A program made the position numbers and the translations under genes. A stretch of DNA of 64,000 nucleotides from an uncultured Collinsella sp. GTDB taxonomy: Bacteria > Actinomycetota > Coriobacteriia > Coriobacteriales > Coriobacteriaceae. The DNA is taken from assembly GCA_902494555.1 (NCBI GenBank), contig CABUTR010000001.1:62001-126000 (forward strand), given 5' to 3'. Below the pieces are notes generated by a model. The model made no database searches. It saw only the letters and a program-made list of their open reading frames with translations, and had not been told where the DNA came from. Shown one piece after another: positions 48,910 to 57,085 of this stretch (within the stretch, counting starts at the first letter, position 1; each line of letters opens with the position of its first letter).

Positions 48910-50673
48910 ATGGCAGATTCCACCACCGATTACAACAATCTAGATCCCTTGGGTGACGAGGCGGCGGTTGTCGATGAGGTCGACGCCGCCGTCTCGGGCG
49001 CTCGCAAGAAGCCGCGCGCTGTCGATATGGTGCCCGAGGAGCCCGACGCGATGGCGCCGGACGAGGAATACCAGCTCACGCCGGCGGGCCGTCGCGAACG
49101 TATTGGGCAGATTGTTCGCCTGGTCAAAAAGTACCGCGTGTGGGATAACCTCACGCCGGTTCGTTTGCGCCGCCTGCTCGAGGAACTCGGCCCCATGTTC
49201 GTCAAGATGGGGCAGATTTTGGCCAACCGGTCCGAGATTCTGCCGCAGCGCTTTTGCGACGAGCTGCGTCGTCTGCGCTCCGACGTGGAGCCGGTGCCGT
49301 ACGAGGTCGTACTCAGCTGTCTGGAAGAAGAATACGGCCTGCGCCTGGGGGAGATGTTCGATGCGATCGACCCCAATCCGCTCGGTAGCGCGTCGCTCGC
49401 ACAGGTGCACCGCGCTCGTCTGGTGACGGGCGAGGACGTGGCCGTCAAGGTGCAGCGCCCCGGTGCGCAGCAGGTTATGGCACAGGACATCGATATCATC
49501 CGCTCGGTGGTGCGTATCGTTTCCAAGTTCGTCAACACCGATCAATTCGTTGACCTGCACGGCGTAGTCGAGGAGTTGTGGACCTCGTTTCGCGAGGAGA
49601 CCAACTTTTTGGCCGAGGCCAAAAACCTCAACGACTTCTACGAGTTCCATAAGAGCGTTCATGGCGTGACGTGCCCTAAATCCTATCTGGACCTGTGCAC
49701 CGAGCACGTGGTGGTTATGGATTACGTCGACGGCATTTCGATCGCCGATCCTGAACACTTGGTGGCCGAGGGCTATGACTTGGAAAAGATCGGTGCCGTA
49801 ATCGTCGAGGACTACTCGACGCAGGTGCTCGATGACGGCTTTTTCCATGCCGACCCGCATGCGGGAAACATCATTCTCAAGGACGGCATCGTTTACTTTA
49901 TCGACTTGGGCATGGTCGGGCGTATGTCGAGTCACGACCGCGGTATCGTCAAGGACATGATTTTCGCCGTGGCCGAGGGTGACGTGCCCAAGCTCAAGGA
50001 TTCGCTCATGCGCTTCGCCGTGACGCGTGGCGATTCGGCCGAGCTCGATCATTCAGCGTTTTTGTCCGACCTTGACTTTATCGTGGCTGACTTTGCGGGC
50101 CTTGACCTGAAGGATCTGGATATCGGCGAGTTTTTGACCTCGCTGTTAAACCTCGCGCGTAAGAATGATGTTGAGCTGCCGAGCGTGGTGACGATGTTCG
50201 CCCGCGGTATGGTGACGCTCGAGGGTTTGCTGACCGAGTATATGCCCAACGTCAACATGATTCAGATCATCCAAACGCACATTAAAAACGAGAAAAGCAC
50301 CTATGCGCGTGTGCGCGATATGGGGCGCGATCTTGCCGCGAGCAGCTATCGCGCGGCGAAGGGCTCACTCGAGGCGGCTGAGTACCTGGGGCTGGCTTCG
50401 CGCATGCTTACGCGCGGCCAGCTTAAGGTGAACACGCAGATCATGAGCAGCGATAAGGCACTGCGACAGCTGGGCGGAATTATCGACCGCATGTCGATGG
50501 CTATCGTTATCGCCGGCCTGTTTATCGGTTCGTCGGTGGTGTACTACGCACGCATCGAGCCGGTTGTGTTTGGTATCCCGGTCATTGGCTTTATGGGCTA
50601 CGTGAGCGCGCTGGTGCTGGCGCTTATGCTGGGCCGCAATATCTGGCTCAACAGCCACGGCGGCAAACACTAG
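48910..50673 (+). CDS. AarF/UbiB (ABC1) family atypical kinase
   Basis: A 587-residue ABC1/UbiB kinase-like protein. Family motifs are the KxGQ segment (FVKMGQILANRSEILP), the alanine-rich loop PLGSASLAQVHRARL, VAVKVQRPG with the ATP-site Lys, HADPHAGNI (catalytic loop) and YFIDLGMVGR (metal-binding Asp). The C-terminal two helices (about 520-580) are membrane segments. These proteins regulate lipid or quinone metabolism and have weak ATPase activity; since no ubiquinone genes are near, a lipid-related role is likely. The start has only a weak GAG ribosome binding site and is probably coupled to the upstream gene. Confidence 0.88.
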   Translation: MADSTTDYNNLDPLGDEAAVVDEVDAAVSGARKKPRAVDMVPEEPDAMAPDEEYQLTPAGRRERIGQIVRLVKKYRVWDNLTPVRLRRLLEELGPMFVKMGQILANRSEILPQRFCDELRRLRSDVEPVPYEVVLSCLEEEYGLRLGEMFDAIDPNPLGSASLAQVHRARLVTGEDVAVKVQRPGAQQVMAQDIDIIRSVVRIVSKFVNTDQFVDLHGVVEELWTSFREETNFLAEAKNLNDFYEFHKSVHGVTCPKSYLDLCTEHVVVMDYVDGISIADPEHLVAEGYDLEKIGAVIVEDYSTQVLDDGFFHADPHAGNIILKDGIVYFIDLGMVGRMSSHDRGIVKDMIFAVAEGDVPKLKDSLMRFAVTRGDSAELDHSAFLSDLDFIVADFAGLDLKDLDIGEFLTSLLNLARKNDVELPSVVTMFARGMVTLEGLLTEYMPNVNMIQIIQTHIKNEKSTYARVRDMGRDLAASSYRAAKGSLEAAEYLGLASRMLTRGQLKVNTQIMSSDKALRQLGGIIDRMSMAIVIAGLFIGSSVVYYARIEPVVFGIPVIGFMGYVSALVLALMLGRNIWLNSHGGKH

Positions 50674-50748
50674 AGGCTGCGACCGTCACCGCATTTTCCT
50701 ATCGCAAACAATAGCTTTTACCTTGGGCTTCGCCTGTGTGCGGGGCCC

Positions 50749-50776
50749 TTTTGCGTGATACCATTTTGACGATAAT
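50749..50776 (+). promoter_or_regulatory. Promoter of the riboswitch-DUF4430 transcript
   Basis: TTTTGC (50749-50754), a 16-nt spacer, GATAAT (50771-50776). It would start transcription near 50783, just before the riboswitch. Confidence 0.4.
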
Positions 50777-50789
50777 AATCGATGGCCTA

Positions 50790-50960
50790 GATGGTGGTGC
50801 GGAGACGCACGAACGCGCGGTTTTCCTGCGCGTTTGGGAGAATCGGGGTGCAAGTCCCCGGCTGTACCAGTAACCGTAATTCCTCTTGGCTCGGGATGTT
50901 CGCGTCGCAGATCGGACGACGCGCCTGAGCCGTTAAGGTTAAGTCGGATCGCCTCCCATC
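50790..50960 (+). ncRNA. Cobalamin riboswitch
   Basis: The conserved core reads GAATC-GGGGTGCAAGTCCCC-GGCTGTACCAGTAACCGT, written here with breaks (about 50840-50878), matching the B12-box region of the class. The closing P1 stem is GATGG (50790-50794) with CCATC (50956-50960), and the 3' conserved element is AAGTCGGATCGCC (50941-50953). It lies directly before a DUF4430 gene. Adenosyl- or other cobalamin binding would reduce expression, probably by blocking translation, since no terminator follows. Confidence 0.9.
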
Positions 50961-51023
50961 TTGCATGCGGCTGCGGCGTATGCCGCCGGTGTGCATAGGG
51001 CTCTGGAGGGAAGGGGGACCCCG

Positions 51024-54000
51024 ATGGGGGAACTCGAGCGTAACATGCGCGATGACGTGGGGCAGCCGCTGGGCAATGCTCCAAGTACAGACAATGGGGG
51101 ACAAATGGATATGTTTGAGGACGAGCGCGAGCGCGCCTTGCTGCATCGCCGTGGCGCGATTGCACGCGGCGTAGCCAAGCGCGGCCTGGTGGCATTCCTG
51201 GCCTTCGCGATGGCCTTTGGCACCACGCCGGCTCAGCTGTGGGCCGAGGGCGCCGAGGGCATTGCCGAGGCTGTGGCTCAGGCTACGACGCCGGGCGAGG
51301 ACGCAGCGCTTGCGGGCGGTGCCGCTGAGCAGAGCGGCGCCGAGGTTTCGGATTCTGGGAGCGCGCCTGCAGCTAGTGCCGCCGCAACAAAGGCAGCAAC
51401 TGGCGACGAAGGCTCGGCGACGGGGGAGAGCCCTGCCGCGAGCGAGCAGTCTTCAGCGGCATCCGCTGGCCAAGCAGGATCTGCCGCCGCGGCTGCCGTT
51501 CAGACAGAGAACCCGACAGAAACCGGCGATGTCGCCAAGAAGCAAGTCGAGGTCTCGTTCTCGATTATCGGCACCGATGCCGACGGCAAGGCTCAGACCT
51601 GGGTGGCACCTACGCAGCTCAAGCTCGACGAGGGCGCGACGGCTGCGGATGCCTTCGTTAAGCTGCAGCAGAAGACGGGCTTTAAAGCGGATTACGAACC
51701 GAACACGGCATACGGCTTCTACCTCAAAAGCATCACGTCCCCGACAGATGGCCGCACGCTTGCCTACGATCCGACGACTCATGCCTTCTGGCAGCTGTTC
51801 GTCGACGGCGCGTCTTCCTCGGTTGGCGCGAGCAGCGTTAAGCTCGCCCCGGGGCAGAAGATTGAGTTTGCCTTTACGGGTGGTAGCGCATCCCCTGTCG
51901 TTAAGGACCAGCTTGCTGCGAATGTGACCGTCATTGGTCGCGATGCCCAGGGCAAGACTCAGACTTGGGTCGATAACGCGCAGTATGTGGTGACGTCCGG
52001 TTCGAGCGCACTTGACCTTACGAAGGTCGCGCTTGAGGCGAATGACATCGACGCCGTTGCTGCTGGTTCCTTCATTCTGAGCCTTAAGTACAACGGTGTT
52101 GAGCTGGGTACGCCCCAAGATTATTCGACCTATTGGCAGCTGTTCATAAACGGCAAGTCGAGCGACTACACTGCAGACAATGTCACCATTCATGCCGGCG
52201 ATACCGTTACGTGGTTCTACGGTGGCTGGGGCGACAAGTTGCCGTCCGATTCCGTCCATGCTTCCGTTCAGGTCCTTGGTAAGGACAAGGACGGCAAGCA
52301 GCGGGTTTGGGCTTCGACGGGCCAGACGAGTCTCAAGGCGGGCTCTACTGCTAAGGACCTGTTGGAGCAGACTGGTCTTAAACTCAAAGCTACAGAAGAG
52401 TCTTGGGGTTGGTACCTTAGGGGCATTACCTCGCCGCTTGACGGTAAGACCTATTGTGGCTCTGATGCTGCGACCAATAGCTATTGGCGCTTCTACGTAA
52501 AGGGCAAGTCCGACGCAAAGTACAAGTTCGCCGACGTTGGCGCTGGTGCCTACGAGCTCCATGAGGGTGACGCCGTCACCTTTATGTATGCTGGCGACAG
52601 CGATGCCCTCCCTGGTCAGGTGCTTGGATCCGCCGATATCATCGGCCCCGATGTCAACGGCAACAATACTCGCTGGGGCTCGGCAAGCAATGTTTCCCTG
52701 CCCGAAGGCTCTACGGCTCAGGACCTTATTGAGACGGTTCTGAAGGCGAAGGGCATTGATTACAAGGCCTCCCAGAGTGGTGCATACTGGTCCATTACTT
52801 CGCCGTTCGAAGACAAGTCTTACGGCTATGATGGTGCGACCGGTAAATACTGGCATCTGTATATCAACGGAGAGTCCTCATCTCTCTGTGCCAACCAGGT
52901 CACGCTCAAGAGCGGCGACAAGGTTACATTTGCCTACACCACCGAAAAATCGCCCATGCCCGATCCCGACAAGATTGTCGTGGACCCGAGTGCGACGACT
53001 CCTAATTGGGATGCCGAGTGGGCCGGCTACGGCAACAGTGGCAACGGTTCGACCGTAACGGATGCCAAGACGCCTGCGCAGGCCGCCGGTCTTAAGTGGG
53101 CCTTCGATTGGAAGGCCGAGTCTGGCCAGCAGTATGCCAACTGCAGCGAGCCTGTCATCGCTAACGGCTTTGTGTACATCGCGACCGAGAACGAGCTCAT
53201 TAAGATCGATTCGTCCACGGGCAAAAAGGTTGCCTCTGCGCCGCTTGCCTCCAAGGTGAGTTATACCTCTCGTCCGATCTACACCAATGGCCTTATCATC
53301 GTTCCGCTCAACGGCGGTGCGGTCCAGGCGATTACTGCAGACAAGCTGATCTGCAAGTGGCTGACGCCCGGTTTGACGGACTTGACGCAGAGCTCCTGCA
53401 CCGTCGTTTCGGACGGCGAGTACGTCTATGTTGGTACGGTCGATATTTCGTATGACGAGAATTACAACGCGACCTACGGCAACGGCTCCTTTATGCGCAT
53501 TAAGATTGCCACGGGCGAAGTTTCTTGGCAGAACATCGACCCTGCCGAGGGCTATTACTGGACTGGTGCGGCTTTGACGGATAAGTATGCCATCGTTCCT
53601 ACGAGCGCGGGTACGCTTAAGTGCATTGATAAGACGACGGGCGATGTCGTTTCGACCATGAAGCTCGGCGCTCTCGCGAACGCCGACTGTGTCGCCGATC
53701 CGTCCAATGGTTCGACCTTCTATCAGATGACGCACGATGGAAAGCTCCATGTGATTTCGCTTTCGGCGAAGGGCGTGCTGAGCGAGCAGAAGACGGTCGA
53801 TCTGGGTCTTACTAATAACATGAGCGCACCGGCGGTGGCTGGCGAAAACTTGATTGTCGGCGGACAGACGGCTACTGGCTCTGCTCTGGCTCTCTATAAT
53901 CTGAAGACCGGTAAGACCACGATGGTCACCGCTGCTGACGGTAAAGAACTTCCGGCCGGATTTAACGGTATTGCTGCTACTCCGCTGGTGAGTGTTCAGG

Positions 54001-54932
54001 GCGGCAAGACCTATGTGTACTTCACCGTTAACAGCGCGGATAGCAAGGATTACGTCAACTACTCTGCTGGTGGTGGCGTGTATCGCTATACACTCGGCGA
54101 TGCAGAGGCGACGCAGATTTATGATGCGGCTGGCCATTACCAGCACTGCGACTCTCCGGTCATTGCCGATGCATCTGGCAACCTGTACTACATCAATGAC
54201 TCGGGCACGCTGTTCAAGCTGGGGGCCGTTGAGTCTTGGACGGTTGCCTTTAATTCCAACGGCGGGTCTGCTTGCGACACTAAGTTTGTTGCTACGGCCG
54301 ATGGCAAGCTGGTCAAGCCGGCCGATCCGACACGCGATGGCTACACTTTCGGCGGTTGGTATACCGATGAAGCCTGCACGCGGGCGTATGACTTCGCCAC
54401 GCCGGTGACGGCCGATCTGACGCTGTATGCCAAGTGGACCAAGAATGCCACCAACCCTGGCGGTAATGGCGGTTCTGGCACTAATGGTGGCAACGGTGGC
54501 GCTGGCAACGGTTCCGGTGCTGGCGCTGGCACTGGCACGGGCTCCGGCTCCGGCACGAAGGGCCAGCAGGCTGGCGGCGCTGTCGCCCCGGGCCAGAAGC
54601 CGGTGACCAAGACGACGGTGTCGACCAAGACCGAGACCAGGGACAACAAGTCCGACAAGAAGGACTCCGATAAGTCCGATAAGAAGGACGAGAAGAAGTC
54701 TGACAAGAAGTCTGACAGGAAGGACGGCAAGTCCGACAAGAAGTCCGATTCCAAGTCCGATACGGGTGCTGTTTCCACGACCACTGCTAAGAAGTCCTCT
54801 AGTGCTTCCGAGCAGGAGACTGGCACCAATCCGCTCGCCATCGTTGGCATCGCCGCCGGCGTGATTGGCCTCGCGCTCATCGCCGTCTTCGTGCTGACCA
54901 AGCGCGGCAAGGGTGACGGTAATGCCCGATAA
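51024..54932 (+). CDS. DUF4430/PQQ-propeller cell-surface protein, B12-regulated
   Basis: A large surface protein, about 1302 residues from the ATG at 51024 (GGAGGGAAGGGGG upstream; a later ATG at 51105 is possible). The N-terminal signal has a long basic n-region and core LVAFLAFAMAFGTTPAQLWA. A low-complexity Ala/Ser/Glu stretch is followed by four DUF4430 (transcobalamin-like C-terminal) units near 175-290, 298-405, 411-525 and 533-643. Next come a PQQ-type beta-propeller (about 663-1066), one InlB/Flg_new-like repeat (about 1071-1139), a Gly-rich then Lys/Asp/Ser-rich linker, and a C-terminal membrane helix with a basic tail. DUF4430 domains bind corrinoids or related ligands at the surface; with the riboswitch this points to B12 capture. 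The ligand is inferred. Confidence 0.8.
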   Translation: MGELERNMRDDVGQPLGNAPSTDNGGQMDMFEDERERALLHRRGAIARGVAKRGLVAFLAFAMAFGTTPAQLWAEGAEGIAEAVAQATTPGEDAALAGGAAEQSGAEVSDSGSAPAASAAATKAATGDEGSATGESPAASEQSSAASAGQAGSAAAAAVQTENPTETGDVAKKQVEVSFSIIGTDADGKAQTWVAPTQLKLDEGATAADAFVKLQQKTGFKADYEPNTAYGFYLKSITSPTDGRTLAYDPTTHAFWQLFVDGASSSVGASSVKLAPGQKIEFAFTGGSASPVVKDQLAANVTVIGRDAQGKTQTWVDNAQYVVTSGSSALDLTKVALEANDIDAVAAGSFILSLKYNGVELGTPQDYSTYWQLFINGKSSDYTADNVTIHAGDTVTWFYGGWGDKLPSDSVHASVQVLGKDKDGKQRVWASTGQTSLKAGSTAKDLLEQTGLKLKATEESWGWYLRGITSPLDGKTYCGSDAATNSYWRFYVKGKSDAKYKFADVGAGAYELHEGDAVTFMYAGDSDALPGQVLGSADIIGPDVNGNNTRWGSASNVSLPEGSTAQDLIETVLKAKGIDYKASQSGAYWSITSPFEDKSYGYDGATGKYWHLYINGESSSLCANQVTLKSGDKVTFAYTTEKSPMPDPDKIVVDPSATTPNWDAEWAGYGNSGNGSTVTDAKTPAQAAGLKWAFDWKAESGQQYANCSEPVIANGFVYIATENELIKIDSSTGKKVASAPLASKVSYTSRPIYTNGLIIVPLNGGAVQAITADKLICKWLTPGLTDLTQSSCTVVSDGEYVYVGTVDISYDENYNATYGNGSFMRIKIATGEVSWQNIDPAEGYYWTGAALTDKYAIVPTSAGTLKCIDKTTGDVVSTMKLGALANADCVADPSNGSTFYQMTHDGKLHVISLSAKGVLSEQKTVDLGLTNNMSAPAVAGENLIVGGQTATGSALALYNLKTGKTTMVTAADGKELPAGFNGIAATPLVSVQGGKTYVYFTVNSADSKDYVNYSAGGGVYRYTLGDAEATQIYDAAGHYQHCDSPVIADASGNLYYINDSGTLFKLGAVESWTVAFNSNGGSACDTKFVATADGKLVKPADPTRDGYTFGGWYTDEACTRAYDFATPVTADLTLYAKWTKNATNPGGNGGSGTNGGNGGAGNGSGAGAGTGTGSGSGTKGQQAGGAVAPGQKPVTKTTVSTKTETRDNKSDKKDSDKSDKKDEKKSDKKSDRKDGKSDKKSDSKSDTGAVSTTTAKKSSSASEQETGTNPLAIVGIAAGVIGLALIAVFVLTKRGKGDGNAR

Positions 54933-55824
54933 GCCCAAGGAGACCAGCGGGCAACAGCCCGACTCCTCGTTTATCCAGCTCGATGATCAAAAGCAAAAGG
55001 GCGCCGCTTCGGCGGCGTCCACCTCTCGTCGCAAGGCGCTCCTCGGCGTTCTGACTGCTGCATGCACCATTCTGATCGTCGTCTCGCTGGGTTTCGTCCA
55101 TCCTTCCACAAGCGGTGCCTGGTCCATCGACTGGATCATTCAGTCCGTGACGGGGGAGAGCGTCGTTTCCAAGGATGACAATGGGTCTGGCTCGTCTACC
55201 GCTTCGGGCGAGGCCAGTTCCAAGGATTCCAAATCTTCGGATGCTGCAAAAGATGAGTCCAAGGGCTCGAACGACGCCAAAGATGATTCCGAGTCTTCGG
55301 ACAAGGAATCGGACAAAAACTCGGATAGCAAGAAGTCCGAGGACCAGGACGGCAAGAAGTCTGGCGATAAATCCGCTGCCCAGAATACGGGAGCCGGCGA
55401 TACTTCCAAGGTGTCTGGTGGTGCTTCTTCGGGCGGTGGCCAGTCGTCTAATGGAGCCTCATCCTCTAATGGTGGAAACGCCTCCTCGGGCGGCCAGAGC
55501 GGCTCGCAGGAGTCCAACTACGTTACGGTGACGGTTTCGGTCACATCGAGCGCCGTGGGCAATCCTGTGTCCTCTGGTGGCACCTTTACCTTTAACGAAG
55601 GCGCTACCGTCTACGATGCCCTGTGCGCGCTGGGCCTTTCTGTCAACGCACATGGCTCGTCGTACGGCACGTATGTCTCCGCGATTGGTGGTTTGGCCGA
55701 GAAACAGTACGGCGGCACGAGCGGCTGGATGTACTCCGTCAACGGCACAACGCCCATGACGGCCTGCAGCAACTACGTTCTCTCCAATGGCGACAACGTT
55801 GTTTGGTATTACGTAACGGGCTAG
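54922..55824 (+). CDS. Small DUF4430 membrane-anchored protein
   Basis: A 300-residue protein whose ATG overlaps the end of the large surface protein by 11 nt, so they are translated together. It has a short cytoplasmic part, a membrane helix (KALLGVLTAACTILIVVSLGF in two parts, about 38-58), a long Ser/Lys/Asp-rich spacer and one C-terminal DUF4430 domain (about 205-300) with NEGATVYDALCALGLSV and GGTSGWMYSVNGTTP. DUF4430 domains of this type are found as free subunits that hand a ligand to an ABC or ECF transporter. It shares the riboswitch control of its neighbour. The cofactor is inferred to be a corrinoid. Confidence 0.8.
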   Translation: MPDKPKETSGQQPDSSFIQLDDQKQKGAASAASTSRRKALLGVLTAACTILIVVSLGFVHPSTSGAWSIDWIIQSVTGESVVSKDDNGSGSSTASGEASSKDSKSSDAAKDESKGSNDAKDDSESSDKESDKNSDSKKSEDQDGKKSGDKSAAQNTGAGDTSKVSGGASSGGGQSSNGASSSNGGNASSGGQSGSQESNYVTVTVSVTSSAVGNPVSSGGTFTFNEGATVYDALCALGLSVNAHGSSYGTYVSAIGGLAEKQYGGTSGWMYSVNGTTPMTACSNYVLSNGDNVVWYYVTG

Positions 55825-55847
55825 AGGCCTCGACATAGCGCGCCAGA

Positions 55848-55884
55848 CGGGCGGTTCGGACCAACATCCGGACCGCCCGTTTTT
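55848..55884 (+). terminator. Terminator after the DUF4430 operon
   Basis: CGGGCGGTTCGG (55848-55859) pairs with CCGGACCGCCCG (55868-55879, one G-T pair), then TTTTT. Confidence 0.9.
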
Positions 55885-55920
55885 CATGCGAATGGGACTG
55901 GGTCGCCGGGTCTCTCTGCA

Positions 55921-55958
55921 AACAAAAAAACTGGTTGGAACGGGAATTCCAACCAGTT
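55921..55958 (-). terminator. Terminator after the first GtrA gene
   Basis: A perfect 12-bp stem AACTGGTTGGAA (55929-55940) with its complement (55947-55958). On the minus strand it is followed by a run of seven T (55930-55924). Confidence 0.9.
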
Positions 55959-55984
55959 ATACATTCAAGCAAATAGTGAATCGA

Positions 55985-56392
55985 CTACGACCGTGCGCCC
56001 TCGAGGAAGAAGCGGCGGCTGAAGTAGTTGTACCAGGTGACGAGGAACGTGGCGATGGCCTTCATGGCCTGGTAGCCGATGCTCAAAAACGTGACGCCCA
56101 CAAACATGTACAGGTCGTTGAGGCCCAGGCCGATCACCGACAGGATGGTGAAGATCGTGAACTCGCGCTTACGGCTCATGCCTTCGCGGTGGTCGAACAC
56201 GTACTTCATGCTGAGCCAGTAGTTGACCACGACGGACGTGATAAACGAAACCGTGGTGCTCATCAAAAAGTCAAGGTGGAACAGCTCGACGAGCGCAATG
56301 AGCATGCCCCAGTCGATGCCAAAGGAGATAAGACCCACGACAGCAAACTTGAGGAACTGCTTGGTATGAGGTTGTGCCAGCGCCTTGCGCAC
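55985..56392 (-). CDS. GtrA family membrane protein (1)
   Basis: A 135-residue four-helix membrane protein of the GtrA family, which flips lipid-linked sugars or supports cell-wall glycosylation. The pattern KQFLKFAVVGLISFGIDWG, FITSVVVNYWLSMKYVF and the closing WYNYFSRRFFLEG are typical. The start is GTG at 56392. It shares the motif MSR-REF-IF with the second GtrA gene 220 nt upstream on the same strand, so they are paralogues. It has its own strong terminator. Confidence 0.88.
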   Translation of the reverse strand: MRKALAQPHTKQFLKFAVVGLISFGIDWGMLIALVELFHLDFLMSTTVSFITSVVVNYWLSMKYVFDHREGMSRKREFTIFTILSVIGLGLNDLYMFVGVTFLSIGYQAMKAIATFLVTWYNYFSRRFFLEGARS

Positions 56393-56414
56393 GTAATCAC
56401 ATCCAATGCGTTGA

Positions 56415-56521
56415 TGAATCGAGCAGAGGATACTTTAGAGCTTTTACAAGGGAAACGTAAGGTCTTTGCCAAGAACTATATGAACTCGCCAAATTTTCAA
56501 GAGCTAATCCGCAAACGTTGA
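56415..56521 (+). other. Possible gene fragment, coding-like tail
   Basis: A short frame open to a TGA at 56519-56521 reads MNRAEDTLELLQGKRKVF and then FAKNYMNSPNFQEL, with normal-looking residues and AT-rich codons (35 residues from the ATG). No ribosome binding site is seen. It may be the 3' remnant of an older gene between the two GtrA genes; it may also be chance. Confidence 0.25.
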
Positions 56522-56545
56522 AAATTTGCCCGTAAACGAGCGACA

Positions 56546-56585
56546 CCCACGGACGATACTGCGCTGAGTGCGCGTCGTCCGTGGG
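56546..56585. terminator. Inverted repeat after the second GtrA gene
   Basis: CCCACGGACGA (56546-56556) pairs perfectly with TCGTCCGTGGG (56575-56585), 18-nt loop. The T-run on the minus strand is weak, so termination efficiency is uncertain. Confidence 0.5.
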
Positions 56586-56611
56586 CGCCGTAATGCTGCA
56601 GGGGTTTCGAG

Positions 56612-57007
56612 CTATTTTGTCTCGTCGCCCTCCAGGAAGATTTTTCGGGTCACAAAGTTGTAGACCATGACAAGCGCGGTGGCACAGATCTTGGCGATAT
56701 TGGCCTCGAGTCCCAGGCCGGCGTTGAGCGCCAGCACGATGCCATCGTTGAGCACCAAACCGATCACGGACAGCACGACAAAGATGATGAACTCGCGGCG
56801 GCGGCTCATGCCTTCCTTGTGCGCAAACACGTATTTCATGCTTGCGAGGTAGTTAAAGATGAGTGAGATGATAAAGCCGCTGGTGTTGGCGATTAGGATG
56901 TTGAGGCCCAGACCGTAGTGGAGCAGATTCATAATGCCAAAGTCGATAACCGTGGCAATGACACCGACGACGCCAAATTTCATAATCTGCGCAAGGAGCT
57001 TTTGCAT
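56612..57007 (-). CDS. GtrA family membrane protein (2)
   Basis: A 131-residue four-helix GtrA protein. The ATG at 57007 is preferred (AGG 4-8 nt upstream, normal family length); a TTG at 57070 would add 21 residues. Typical segments are MKFGVVGVIATVIDFGIMN, SGFIISLIFNYLASMKYVF and VYNFVTRKIFLEG. It follows fbp on the same strand (78 nt) and may be co-transcribed with it. A role in moving lipid-linked glycosyl groups is inferred from the family only. Confidence 0.85.
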   Translation of the reverse strand: MQKLLAQIMKFGVVGVIATVIDFGIMNLLHYGLGLNILIANTSGFIISLIFNYLASMKYVFAHKEGMSRRREFIIFVVLSVIGLVLNDGIVLALNAGLGLEANIAKICATALVMVYNFVTRKIFLEGDETK

Positions 57008-57085
57008 GGTACCTGCCTTAAGCTGGCGCCGAAGCGCCGCGGGGATGACAAACTTAGCAAGTTTAGCCAATCCCCGCGGGTGGTG

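Noticed and set aside
48940..50052. Minus-strand frame of 370 residues opposite the UbiB gene
   Set aside because: Antisense shadow; the kinase motifs are in the plus frame.
54640..54770. Regular tandem DNA pattern suggestive of a CRISPR or minisatellite
   Set aside because: It is the repetitive codons of a Lys/Asp/Ser-rich protein linker; there are no spacers of constant length.
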